64,000 nt of DNA. Origin: Phymatolithon calcareum (taxonomy: Eukaryota > Rhodophyta > Florideophyceae > Hapalidiales). Positions 11,733-21,627 of this stretch are shown here, one piece after another. Position numbers and translations under genes: made by a program. The notes below the pieces were generated by a model. It was not told the DNA's origin. It saw nothing but the letters and a program-made list of their open reading frames with translations, and made no database searches. Each line of letters opens with the position of its first letter. Within the stretch, counting starts at the first letter, position 1. Location of the stretch: contig OZ345363.1 in the NCBI GenBank assembly GCA_977006965.1, positions 310,001 through 374,000 on the forward strand, given 5' to 3'.

Positions 11733-14700
11733 CACCCCACTTTTTCAGGTCGGAGCACATTGTCAGTCGGACGAATCACGAACTGTTGAACGGGATGGTC
11801 AATGCGGTGAGTCTTAAGAAGCTTGAGTAAGGCCTTGTTGCTTGAAATGTTAGTAAGTCCGTCGGCGGGATTATCGTCAGAAGAAATTAAACCGATATTA
11901 TGGATTAATCGTTGGTTATAAGCTTCGCGGGTTGCGGAAATGTCAACCATAAGGCGGCGTTCAGTTTTGTAGCGGTTTCGCGTTAAGGTATCGAATAAGA
12001 TTTTAGAGTCAGTCATCATTATGATGGGTATGTTCTTCTGTAGTATGCGATTCAAATCATGTCTGATGATGAACGCGTTGTCAAAAGCATCAACAAATGC
12101 CAGAGTTTCTCCGGCGGTCGATGATCGTGTAACGCGGGATGATTTGTAGGAATAGTAGTGTAGAATTGCGCAATTATTACTGGCGTCCGCAAGACAGATG
12201 ATGAAACCAAGCTGAGATCGGTTCCCAGCAGCATTATTGAACGACGCGTCTGCGAAGACAACAAGTCTTAGACTTTCTTGGTCCAGCTTCGGAAATCGCA
12301 AGTAAACATCGGAAGTTGCGTGAAGGTACTTGACAATCCGATTGATTTCCTTCACATAGTCAGGGTTGAATTGATTGTCTGTTATATGTGCAGCCATTGA
12401 TGCTGCACATGCGATATCGGGACGGGTATGGACAACCCACATTAGTTTTGCGCGTAAAGAGCGGTATTCAGGCCAATTGGATTGTGGCGTGAGGGAGCGA
12501 AGACGTTTGGTATAGTGCGCTTGCGATAGTCGGCGTAAATTGGGGTTCGTGGAATCGCAGATGAGTCCTATAAAAGCGAATTTAGCCATGTCGGATGTGG
12601 TGATCTCAAACTTTTTCTTCATGGTATCCTGTATGGTTTGTTTCTCTGTAGTAGTTCCGGCTTGTAAGACGTCATCGACATATGAGCCAGACAATGCGAC
12701 AAGCTTGTCCACTTCCCGTCGAAAGAATAGTGCAAAATCGCCTGTCGATTGTTGCATGCGGAGATTGTGAATGTGAAACTTTGTAAACGTTTCACACCAA
12801 TAGTCACCGCTTTCAGTGAGTCCGTAAAGAGGTTTGACAACTTGGATGAGCTCGTCTTTTTCGAGCGACATCTCCTTAGGTCGAATGAATATTTTTCGCT
12901 GCAAATCAGATGCGGACTGTAGATATGCCTGTTTTACGTCCGTGGACCGTACATCAAGTCCAAAAATTGTGGCGATAGCAAGAATAAGGCGTATAGATGA
13001 CTGCCTCATGTTGACAGTTTTGTGGACGATGTGGTGCTTTTCTCGATCGCGTTGCCCACCGAGTACAAATCGCGCGTTGTACTTGACAGAACCATCAAGA
13101 GCATGCTTGAGAGCAAGGACGTATCGGCAAGGGATAATGTTTGGACTAGGACCAGCCTCTTCTGTCAGTACCAATCGAAAGGTGCCCCGCTCAATTAGTC
13201 CAAGTATTTCTTTTCGAACCGCATCGTCGAAAAGCGCTTCGCGGGGGTCACCAGGGTGGACGACTTCTGTGTACATGACTCGCGGTGGTCCATCTTCCGC
13301 GGGCTCGGGTTGGATTGGGAGGTCCCTAGATCGGGAAGAATTATCCGGTCTCAGTTGAGCAATGTTAAAGGCTCTAGGACCCGTCTTCTCGCCTGTATGA
13401 ACACGAATCTCTTTGCCGTTTACCGACGCAATCAGATGAGGACCAGTAAAATGCTTCAGTCCTTCGCGATACCCATAGGCGAAATCTCCCGGAAGAAATG
13501 TGTGTCGCTCGGCCGCGGGAGGAATCGCTCTGATACCTCTCGCAATTAGACGTTTCCCGACAATCTTTTCGTACTCCTTTCGCGCAGCGACGAGTGCCTG
13601 CTTCTGCTGACGTTGAGATGGAAAATCCTTCTCGGATATATCTGGCAATTTTGGAAGAACGCCAAAGACCAACAGAGAGGGACATAAACCGTGAGGACCG
13701 ACTGTGTCATTAACCGCTTTGACTGCCATAGCTAGGCATGTCTGGGGCTTGACAGACTTGAAGTCAGTGCGAACTTTGTTGTAAATCCTTCGCAAGATGG
13801 CGTGATAAGTCTCTCCTGCTCCCAGTGAGTTATGGCTCTCGGTGCCGGTGTGCCTTAACTCAATGTTCATGAGCTCACAGCAGTACTTCCATTCTTTTGA
13901 TATGAATACAGATCCCTGGTCTGTGAGCATGGATTCAGGAAATCCGATGTACGCGCATGCCCAAATTCGCAGGAATGTGTTCCATACTCCACTGGTTGAA
14001 GAATCAGGGACGAAAGCGGCAGCTTGGAATTTAGTGCCAGCATCGACGATGTGCAGCACAGGTCTGTTCTTTCCTTGATCGTCAAGCAGAAACATAAGAT
14101 CCAATAGCACTGTCTGGTTGAAACGAATGTCATCGGGGTCGCGAATGCGGAATACGAGCTGTCTTGGAGAGTAAACCTGACATGTTTCACAGCTTTTTGA
14201 GATCTCATCCAGAATAGTCTTCAGATGTGGGCCAAAGTTGCTTGGGTTTGCACGCCCGAGCAAGTTGTAGAGTTTGCCGGAAGATGGATGCATCAGGTGC
14301 CGATGGAGACGCTCAAGGTTCGTGCGTGTCAGAAATGATGATGCAATGCTTTCCCATGTCCAGTAGATGTGGCCGTACTGGCGCATAGCTGGTAGCTTCC
14401 ATTTTTCGGTAACGCATTCGACTTCATTCGAAACGGTAAGGACTTGGATGGAGTTGGTATCCATAATGTCCAGTCCGAGTAGAAATGGAATGTCATCTCG
14501 TATGACACAAACATCGGCTGATATCAGTGTGCCAAGTGTTGGAATAATAATACTCATTTTTCCAATGGCACGGGCAAATCCTTTGCCGAAACGAAAGGGT
14601 TGATTGCTCTTTCCAAGGCTGAAAGGAATATTGTTTTCCTCGCAATAGGCCATGGCTTGGTTACGTCCTATTACGGACCGCTGGGCCCCTGTGTCCATAA

Positions 14701-15271
14701 GAGCACCACGGAATCTCTTTCGTTGAGGTTCACGAGGGAATTGTTCCTTGAGCTGTACCAAGTTTACAGGTACGTGGTAAATTTTGTGCTTGCGTCTTCG
14801 GACGCAGTTTAAGCTTCTTTTCGTTCCCTTGCGCTTCGCGAGAATAGGGCAAGGTTCACGAGGATGTACTTCTGTAGTCTTTTCGTTCTTTTCGGTGCTT
14901 CGCCGTGCATTCTTAATCTTCTTTTGCAAAGATCGCTCAATCCTTCGATTGATTTTTCGATGATTATGTTCAGGCGCGGTTGGTTCCAAGATCTTACGGG
15001 GGGCTCCAAGGTTAAGGTCCATGTTTATCGGCTCACAAAGGTTTGTTTTCGGGGATTTGAGATGCTGCGGAACTGCTTCAATTCCAGGTTCTTCGTTGTC
15101 TTCCAAATAAGAATCGAGTTCTGAGTTCGTGCTGTCGTCAGAAGACTCATGAGAGCTATATGCATCATCCTGCCTTTCGGCACAAAAGTAGGCCAACGAT
15201 GATTTCCCCTTATTATCATTGGCAGTTAAAAATCCGTCTGTAGCTGTGAGTTGCAGAGCGCGTTGAACATA
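11714..15271 (-). CDS. pol: copia Pol polyprotein (PR-IN-RT-RH)
   Basis: An open frame of nearly 1,190 codons encodes the copia polyprotein. Counting from the codon at 15196: protease active site MDTGA at 168-170; integrase zinc finger H300, H303, C336, C339 and DDE triad D366, D426 (TDQGS), E462 (GAGETYH); RT core with TDVKQAYLQ near 752-760 and the YVDD catalytic box at 839-842; RNase H starting at VFADAS. There is no ATG at the beginning. The frame opens at 15271, after a stop at 15272-15274, and overlaps the end of gag by 46 bp in the -1 frame, so it is probably made by frameshifting from gag. The frame has no internal stop, in contrast to gag. It ends inside the 3' LTR. Confidence 0.92.
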   Translation of the reverse strand, partial: YVQRALQLTATDGFLTANDNKGKSSLAYFCAERQDDAYSSHESSDDSTNSELDSYLEDNEEPGIEAVPQHLKSPKTNLCEPINMDLNLGAPRKILEPTAPEHNHRKINRRIERSLQKKIKNARRSTEKNEKTTEVHPREPCPILAKRKGTKRSLNCVRRRKHKIYHVPVNLVQLKEQFPREPQRKRFRGALMDTGAQRSVIGRNQAMAYCEENNIPFSLGKSNQPFRFGKGFARAIGKMSIIIPTLGTLISADVCVIRDDIPFLLGLDIMDTNSIQVLTVSNEVECVTEKWKLPAMRQYGHIYWTWESIASSFLTRTNLERLHRHLMHPSSGKLYNLLGRANPSNFGPHLKTILDEISKSCETCQVYSPRQLVFRIRDPDDIRFNQTVLLDLMFLLDDQGKNRPVLHIVDAGTKFQAAAFVPDSSTSGVWNTFLRIWACAYIGFPESMLTDQGSVFISKEWKYCCELMNIELRHTGTESHNSLGAGETYHAILRRIYNKVRTDFKSVKPQTCLAMAVKAVNDTVGPHGLCPSLLVFGVLPKLPDISEKDFPSQRQQKQALVAARKEYEKIVGKRLIARGIRAIPPAAERHTFLPGDFAYGYREGLKHFTGPHLIASVNGKEIRVHTGEKTGPRAFNIAQLRPDNSSRSRDLPIQPEPAEDGPPRVMYTEVVHPGDPREALFDDAVRKEILGLIERGTFRLVLTEEAGPSPNIIPCRYVLALKHALDGSVKYNARFVLGGQRDREKHHIVHKTVNMRQSSIRLILAIATIFGLDVRSTDVKQAYLQSASDLQRKIFIRPKEMSLEKDELIQVVKPLYGLTESGDYWCETFTKFHIHNLRMQQSTGDFALFFRREVDKLVALSGSYVDDVLQAGTTTEKQTIQDTMKKKFEITTSDMAKFAFIGLICDSTNPNLRRLSQAHYTKRLRSLTPQSNWPEYRSLRAKLMWVVHTRPDIACAASMAAHITDNQFNPDYVKEINRIVKYLHATSDVYLRFPKLDQESLRLVVFADASFNNAAGNRSQLGFIICLADASNNCAILHYYSYKSSRVTRSSTAGETLAFVDAFDNAFIIRHDLNRILQKNIPIIMMTDSKILFDTLTRNRYKTERRLMVDISATREAYNQRLIHNIGLISSDDNPADGLTNISSNKALLKLLKTHRIDHPVQQFVIRPTDNVLRPEKVGCVELQT
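11733..11746 (-). other. polypurine tract of copia element
   Basis: On the minus strand the bases next to the 3' LTR read AAAAAGTGGGGTG, a purine-rich tract in the place where plus-strand priming occurs in LTR elements. Confidence 0.7.
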
Positions 15272-16995
15272 TTATGTGCATCCTTTTCTGCCATACTGTC
15301 GGTGTATTCATCACCATTATCTGCGTCATTAAGCAATTGCTCAAAGGTGTTTGCGGAATAGGCGGCGTTCTCCTTGTCGACGCCAGATTCACTTGCAAGG
15401 TACTGGGATGGCGCCGATGTTGCATAAGTAACATACGCTGAATACTCATCGTCGTCTTGCGCTATGACCCAAAGCACAATATCGACAGCGTCAGGTCTGT
15501 TATCAAGCTCTTTAACGAGTGAGTGAGATAGCAGAGTTGTAGACTGCATATTTTCTTTGCACTCTCTGCGCCAATGTCCGTACTTCTTGCATGAAAGGCA
15601 ACGTGTTCTTGCCTTTAGCTTCTGGAGTTCAGGTGGAGAAAGTCTCCTTTTGATGCGATTACGTGGTCCTCCTTGCACATTGCCACGTAGCATTGATGCA
15701 ACGTCTAACGGTTTGGCAGCAGAGATGGATGTTTTTCCGTGACGGCGCGGAGGAGTAGGGTTCGCATATGATTCACCGTAAAAGGCGTCTGAAAGTTTAG
15801 AGGATGTAGGTAGTTGATTTGAACCAAACACATGAGGAGAAGCTGTGAGGAAAGCAGGTATTGCCTCTCTGGTGTCAGAATTTCCAGTGGGTGTGCCAAA
15901 CCCAGAGATATCATGGAATTCTGATCCCGGTTTGCGCTCACCCATGGCGGCAAGCTGGGTCGTTAAGTGCTGTTTGAATTGGTCGAATGTCCACTCCAGG
16001 TTGGATGACTGGGACTGTGCCATTTGGTTTGCCAAAGCTGTACGAGATCATGGGTATCCCTTTGTCGCGTGGTACAACATGTCAACTTTAGCATCTTAAA
16101 CCGTGTAGCGTTTTCGAGCTTGCGGAGTAAGCGTAAGGATGCGTTGATAAATCGTTTCCAATGCCTGCATATCGCTGCACTGTAGTTCATTTTTCACGTT
16201 GTGGAAGGTCATGTCGTTAAGATAGTTTCGTGTATGCAGCTGATGAAGCAGGGTGTTAAATTTCTCTTCGAGTTTTGCGAAAGCTTCTCCAAGTGTTTGC
16301 ACCAGACCACGAAGATGTTTATAGTAAAATTCTTCCGCTGGGCCAGTAAGACAGTGGACAAGTAGGTACACTTGCTGCTCTCCAGTAATCTTCTGACTGT
16401 TGATGGCAGTGAGATATCGCCTGCGGATGACGTGCAGAGAAATTTTTCCATGCATATCACCGGAGAATCGGTCTTCAACAGATTTAAATGTCTGTTGGAT
16501 GGCAGAGGCGGCGCTGCCAGCGAAGTCGGAAGCGGTGACAGCAACTGACCTATTATTAGCGGTGTTGCCAGCGGTCGGGCCATCAGGGGATCCTTCGATC
16601 GCGCTGATGTTTCCTCGACGACGGTTCAGATTTATGCGGTTATTTGCATCCGCTAGTATGTCATCCGAATCCGAATAAAGTGCTTGAGCTGTGGCTGATC
16701 TAATCGGTAAGCCTCGGGCACGATTAACGTTGATCCCTATAGCATCAAGCATTCGTCGCAGTACCTTGTAGATGCGAGTGTTCCACACGTTCGGGTGTAG
16801 GAGAATCTCAGGGGGTAGTTCTTCCTGTAGGTTCTCAAACATGACTTCCACGGGAACATCTAGGGTTGCAATAATGGGAAGAATAACAGCCTTGACGTTG
16901 GAATCGTTGATGTAGCTGTCCTTTAGATTTTCGAGGGCTGCTCGAATCGCTTGAATTTCAGACGCGAAGTCGATATTTGGGGGCGGGGATTGCAT
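15226..16995 (-). pseudogene. gag: copia Gag, split by two stops
   Basis: Gag starts at 16995 and reads to a TAA at 16096..16098. The same frame continues through a second stop (TGA, near 16042) to 15226, so the original protein was one chain of about 590 residues cut by two nonsense codons about 50 bp apart. The first part has the gag capsid-like helices (GPAEEFYYKHLRGLVQTLGE block). The second has a CCHC zinc knuckle, CLSCKKYGHWRREC, near 15550..15600, and an acidic C-terminus. The stop at 15226 directly follows a run of five T, a possible slip site for making Gag-Pol. Internal re-initiation at the Met at 16035 could still make the zinc-knuckle half. Confidence 0.85.
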
Positions 16996-17166
16996 TTTGG
17001 CTTGAATGGTGAAATGAAACGAGACAGGTTCGGGTAAAGCGAGGAGGGAATGCGGAGAGTAAAAAAATCGTCAAAGAAGAAACGTTCAATGCGATAGAAA
17101 TTAAAATTGATGGGCGTTGGCTTGCAAAAAAATCGAGTTAGTAGGATTCTACCGTAAACTTCGAAG

Positions 17167-17579
17167 TGATGTAGAACACGGATCGGCAGCGAACGAGCTG
17201 TGTGTGTGACAATGATGGACAAAAAACACAAAGGTGTCGAGGTCCGTAAAACTCCAGTGCAAGACTGGATGTGGTCGGGACGAACACCTGTGTGGTCGGC
17301 GAACTCTAGCGCGAGGCTAGATGTAGACCGAGACGGCGAGCTCTTGCGTGGTGACAAGAGGAGACCTGATGAGCGATGAGCGAAATGCTCTACGAACATG
17401 TAATGAACTGGAAAACGTGACTTGCCTCTCTAGGAGTCTGAAGCTCAGATGGAGCTTGAGCTAAGTACTGTCTGCTGGAGATCGAATGTAGTGCTAACGT
17501 GTACTACGTGTACTATCTGTAGTGCGACTGACCTGATAACGACACTGTACTCTGTGTCAGTCAAGTCTGTAACTCCACA
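17167..17579 (-). repeat. copia 5' LTR
   Basis: 413 bp, TG...CA ends, nearly identical to the LTR at 11320..11732. The internal region next to it (minus strand CTTCGAAGTTTACGG) is where the primer-binding site should be, but I cannot match it confidently to a tRNA end. Confidence 0.93.
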
Positions 17580-17584
17580 CTGTC
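17580..17584. repeat. copia target-site duplication, right
   Basis: CTGTC, the partner of 11315..11319. Confidence 0.9.
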
Positions 17585-17599
17585 AGCCGTCCATGTCAT

Positions 17600-18180
17600 G
17601 ATAAAAATATGTTTTTCTTTCATGCACTTAAAGCGGTCTGCTGGCAGAATTTGCTAAGTATCGACTTTCGTAAATTCTTGTATTGCCGGGCATGGTATAC
17701 ATTAAGTTCGTAAAAATGGATCTGTTGACATTCTTTTCCTTTTAATACATTACGGATCTAGTTCGAGTGAGATTGGTCTCAGACGGTGTGTAGAATCTTC
17801 CTCATTTTTAGAGCAGCAGACGTTCACGCATTCCAGCGGCATTTATGTCTTTTGCTTGTTTAGTCTTACACATCAAACACGTTTTAGATCGCTTCCCACT
17901 ACTTTTGAATATACATTGCCTCCATAGAGCTCTTAAACTCACTTCTTCTGGCTCAGTCGCGCGAAAGTGGAGACAGAATAACCTGCACAACCTCACAATT
18001 TTCCACAATTGAGTTGCTTCTTGATGAAGATTCAATGTTACAAGTGTGCAGCATTTAAAATGCTCGAAGCATTGCCCTGACGACAGGTCAGCTTTCTTCT
18101 TTCGCATTTTCCGAATGATTTAAGGTCCTAATTCTTGCGACCTTGTGAAGAATTCTTCCTCAGACTCCACATCGTTTGAT
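17600..18180 (-). repeat. R1 repeat, copy b
   Basis: The minus-strand frame 17808..18107 has the R1 blocks KKADLSSG, HQEATQLWKI and EEVSLRALW, then a SSGKRSKTCLM block, in the same order as copies a and c. The nucleotide match to copy a also covers the AATACATTACGGA segment near 17745. It is broken by stops outside 17808..18107. Its left edge lies close to the copia target duplication. Confidence 0.55.
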
Positions 18181-18274
18181 CCAACAGTTGAATATGCGAA
18201 TCTTCTCATCTGAATCCTCCCATTTTGTCCCCAGTCTCTCTCCCGAATTCTGAGTTCTCTAAAATTCAGAAGCA

Positions 18275-18320
18275 GCGGCTTCAGATGCATGGCTTTTTTA
18301 GACCATGCATCTGAAACCGC
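18275..18320. repeat. short inverted repeat
   Basis: Arms 18275..18292 and 18303..18320 pair at 17 of 18 positions around a 10-base loop. It has no obvious link to a gene. Confidence 0.7.
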
Positions 18321-18536
18321 CCCTAGGAGTGAGACAAAAGGGGTAGCAAGGGCCACAATGTGTCTCCCTTATTTTACACAACTATGCTGAAATCAGTTGA
18401 GTTTAAATGTCTTTTGAACATGCAAACAGAATGTACGTGTCATATTCTTTATATTTTTATTAAGGTTCTTGGAGTTCATAGACCATTTTGCTGACGGTTA
18501 ATGTTCACTAGAATGTCGCGAAACTTGGCCAAAAAA

Positions 18537-18884
18537 CTACTGTGATTGGCCTTGAAAACGATGTTTGAACCGAAAAAGGAATACTGCTGCTAAGGCCCGC
18601 GAAACAACTCGAGAAAAGACGGGGTTATAAACGTTCCGTCTAGAATTCAGGCATTGCCAAAAAATAGCTTCACCCCAGCTGCATCGGTTGCGTAGCTCCC
18701 ATTCGTTTGGAACTGCCAGTTGTGATCCTGTTGGTGACAAAGACATCGACACTACCATATTAGTTGACAAACATCGCTTTGGAAGGTGATGAAATTCAAC
18801 AATTCCCACCCGCACACCAACTTTGGTGCCTTGTGCGATATCAGAGAAGTACTCAGTTATGATAAATGGTGATCCTTCCATCAT
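18537..18884 (-). CDS. hypothetical ORF, 115 residues
   Basis: A 115-codon frame with no domain I recognise. It is bounded by AT-rich sequence and by R1 on one side. It may be a transposon remnant or chance. It could also be an exon of something not visible. Low support. Confidence 0.2.
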   Translation of the reverse strand: MMEGSPFIITEYFSDIAQGTKVGVRVGIVEFHHLPKRCLSTNMVVSMSLSPTGSQLAVPNEWELRNRCSWGEAIFWQCLNSRRNVYNPVFSRVVSRALAAVFLFRFKHRFQGQSQ

Positions 18885-18899
18885 TACATTATATAATTT

Positions 18900-19260
18900 T
18901 CGTAGTAAAGGAAACTTCTGTTCGCAACAATAACGTCACAAAAAGCAAGCAGGTTTATCGCTCGGGGTATTTCTTGTTAACCTTGACCGACAGTCCAGAG
19001 TCGTGTTGATTCTGTCGATGACTTACGTATCCGAATCCTAACTACGATTTAACGTCTTACTGCGCTACACAATTGCTGAGAATATTACTTACATGTTTGA
19101 TTAATTATTTGACTCCACTTTGTTACGGTATTTCGCTTGTTATTTTAGTGGTGACCAGTTGAAGAAGTAGTAAAAAGTAATGACAGTGCCAGTCGTCTTG
19201 ATTCCGTACGACCATATAGACATGAATCCGCGTCGCATTGTGGAAGAACTGTCAAAAACA
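18900..19260. other. no gene seen (3' side of glycosyltransferase)
   Basis: AT-rich sequence without coding signal, the likely 3' flank of the minus-strand glycosyltransferase gene. Confidence 0.4.
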
Positions 19261-19265
19261 ATCAA

Positions 19266-20501
19266 TTAAGTTGACGGCATCTTCGTCCTGCGAATCTTAA
19301 TGTCCGTCGCCCCAGGCACATCATTCGGGTCTTTCCAACCAGCCAGCCTCGGATTCCGGTAATTCAATTGACGGTACCGATTCGGGTTTGAAAACGCTCC
19401 AAGAGGCTCCGGCAATTTCAGTCGTCGTGGGTCGTCGGGACGACAATCCCTGTTCGGTTCCTTTTGCGGCGTATCCATAACACACGTTCCCGAAAAATAA
19501 TTCAAAAGGTACTGCGTATCGAAGAAAGACCTAACTTTCTCAACATCATCAATCCGCGAAAGAACATCGAATTGGCGCGCAATAGCAGTAATCCCTTCCG
19601 GAGTCGCCTCATACAATTTGCCTGCAAAATGGAGAAGAAAGTCGCCGGGTCGATATTCCTCAGTATACACATTAATGAGCCATTTCGGCACGTTCTTGAT
19701 ATGCTTCTTCGCATCATCATCTTTCTCAAAGAACGAATTAAAAGCACTCTGATCCAACGCTCTCGCCTTGTCAAACTCGCGCGCACTGTACACCTTTTCC
19801 AGAAATTTACGATTCCATTCGGAGCATCGGAACAGCATGACCCCAGCATTAATCATAAACCAGTCGCGTGCCACCAGCACATCGTAAGCGTCATCGACAA
19901 CATCCAGAAGCGAGATTGTTTGGTTGACAATCATCGCATCCGCGTCGGACCATAGAAGCCAGTAGTCATCACGACCCACACATGCCGCCATTGCAAGTTT
20001 GATTTTGCCAAACGTCGGTGCACGCTTATCCAACTTGAACGATTCATCGGACACGAAGCAATCATCACCCGTCCCTCGTTTTGTGGCACCGGGTTCGTCA
20101 CATGATGCAGGTTTCCAGAGACCGGACGTTTCGTGCGGGGTGTGAGCGACAACTTCGTAGTCGTGGCGACGGGCGTAGCGACGCTTATTACGCAGCGCGA
20201 CCTCGGCGAGCTCCTGGAAGAACCAAACGTTGTTCACCATGTGCAGTAGGGCAATCTTGTCGGCGGATACAGGCGTGTCTCGCGCCGCTGTTGACAGACG
20301 CTCGCGCGAGACCTCTGCTCGTGCACGCGCGACGAGCACCGCGAATGTGACGGCGAGTAGAACGGTGACGCGAAACATGTTTATGATGATGAATCGAAGC
20401 CACGAAGGCTTGCGGCGCTTCGAGGGATCGATTCGGGATGCTGCGGATTGAACAGAGATGGGAGGATCTGGGTGTGCTGGGTGGACGACGCCAGGCGCCA
20501 T
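19266..20501 (-). CDS. GT34-type galactosyl/mannosyltransferase
   Basis: A 411-residue single-frame protein of the GMA12/MNN10 (GT34) type. This family transfers galactose, mannose or xylose from nucleotide sugars in the Golgi lumen. Residues 37-60 form a hydrophobic signal anchor or signal peptide. The metal-binding DxD motif is DAD at 186-188 (LLWSDADAMI), and the MINAGVMLFR block near 216-225 is the conserved acceptor-side segment. ALDQSAFN and LLHFAGK blocks follow, as expected. A second possible start is Met42 (20378), which would put the hydrophobic stretch at the very N-terminus; upstream residues are Pro-rich without a domain, so either start may be used. The gene has no intron and lies on the same strand as the channel and BTB genes. 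Acceptor and exact sugar are not predictable. Confidence 0.9.
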   Translation of the reverse strand: MAPGVVHPAHPDPPISVQSAASRIDPSKRRKPSWLRFIIINMFRVTVLLAVTFAVLVARARAEVSRERLSTAARDTPVSADKIALLHMVNNVWFFQELAEVALRNKRRYARRHDYEVVAHTPHETSGLWKPASCDEPGATKRGTGDDCFVSDESFKLDKRAPTFGKIKLAMAACVGRDDYWLLWSDADAMIVNQTISLLDVVDDAYDVLVARDWFMINAGVMLFRCSEWNRKFLEKVYSAREFDKARALDQSAFNSFFEKDDDAKKHIKNVPKWLINVYTEEYRPGDFLLHFAGKLYEATPEGITAIARQFDVLSRIDDVEKVRSFFDTQYLLNYFSGTCVMDTPQKEPNRDCRPDDPRRLKLPEPLGAFSNPNRYRQLNYRNPRLAGWKDPNDVPGATDIKIRRTKMPST

Positions 20502-20716
20502 AATTGATTAGGCTTCTGTGATGGTTTCGTTTCAGACGGACGGAATGATTGAATGCAGGAAACTTACAGTGGAATAGAGTTATTGGCTCGTGGACTACAT
20601 TCTGGCAGCTGCCCAGAATGTTCCTAGGCACAACCTTCAATGCGTTGGAACAAATTAATTTTTAATTTTAGTTGTAGGTCGAATGTTCTTCTGGAGAGAG
20701 TGGAGTAGAGTTTGGT

Positions 20717-20947
20717 TTGTCATGTTGGATGACTGTGAATTGGGCATGCACAGAGGAGTGTGATTCTTTTGCAGTCGATATTGCGGAATCTTATTCTGCG
20801 TGCCTTAACCTGCGTTTTTTACATGTCCGACGACATGGAGGTAATTACAAATCTCCGGTTGTGCTTAATGCGTGTGTTCCTTGCCAAGTCAAGAGTGCTC
20901 TTGTTAGCGTATTCGGTGAAGACTTGTTTCTACAGTATAAGCAGTGA
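20717..20947 (+). pseudogene. F-box/LRR family 3' fragment
   Basis: The plus-strand frame aligns with the last ~70 residues of the F-box/LRR protein at 36529..38094: AVDIAESYSACLNLRFLHV corresponds to VVDILESFSSCPNLRYLNV, and the ends VFGEDLFL and VFGNDLFL match. Only the C-terminus is present, with no upstream LRRs. It is an old, diverged fragment, lying between the glycosyltransferase and channel genes. Confidence 0.65.
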
Positions 20948-21627
20948 AAGTAAGCCAAGGACGGCTTGTCGCAGCAATGTACGAGACTTTACCGGGTAGA
21001 GTGTACTATATTTCACCGTAGACTTTGAGACCGGGTGTAACAGCCAGCTTCTTGCTTGAACAAAGCATCAGCGCGTTCTGCAAAACTTCCCCATTTGGTC
21101 CCTCCCCGCGTGCCCAGCGTAAATTTAAACATCAACGAGGACCTCTCACGTCACAATAGAACTGTAGAGTGCCTAAAGTTCACCACCGTCACATATGCAC
21201 CCTAAAAAATTATGTCATCTGTGGGTTTCGTTGTCAATAAGCTTTCCTGCCCTTGGTGGAGCTGCTTTTTACTCTCCTTAGCTAAGGAATATTCTTGCGA
21301 ATTGGGTTGCGGTTGATCCACGGTGACATGGAATGTCTGACTGACTTTGTCCTGCAAAACCGTGGTTATCTGTTCACTGTTCTAACTATTCACGAGAGTA
21401 AACCACTAAAAATTAAACTAGGCTCTACTCTAACATCGTTCAATACCAGCAGGCAGATAAGAACTGGGGTAAAGATCTCGAAGGCAGAGTAGCGCACATG
21501 TGCACAAGGATAAGACAGCCCCAAGCAAGCAGTCATCAAGAGGCCTTTGCATAAGTCTTATTCCGGCGAAGAACTGTCTCGGAAAATACGATTCGCCAAA
21601 GACGGCCCCTTCGCAGTCTGCAGACAT
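20948..21627. other. no gene seen
   Basis: Intergenic DNA between the F-box/LRR fragment and the 3' end of the channel gene. Small frames here lack recognisable motifs. Confidence 0.4.

Larger units (their letters stand above)
11320..17579 (-). mobile_element. complete Ty1/copia retrotransposon
   Basis: A 6.26-kb copia element on the minus strand. It has two 413-bp LTRs that start TGATGTAGAAC and end CCACA (11320..11732 and 17167..17579), flanked by a 5-bp CTGTC duplication. By eye the LTRs differ at about three positions, so the insertion is young. Internal order is gag, protease, integrase, RT, RNase H, the copia order. Gag is split by two in-frame stops; pol is open. It landed about 55 bp from the truncated gypsy RNase H. 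The domain set is complete, but the gag stops suggest this copy is not autonomous unless they are read through. Confidence 0.95.

Noticed and set aside
13842-14603. plus-strand frames inside the copia element
   Set aside because: Shadows of pol on the opposite strand.
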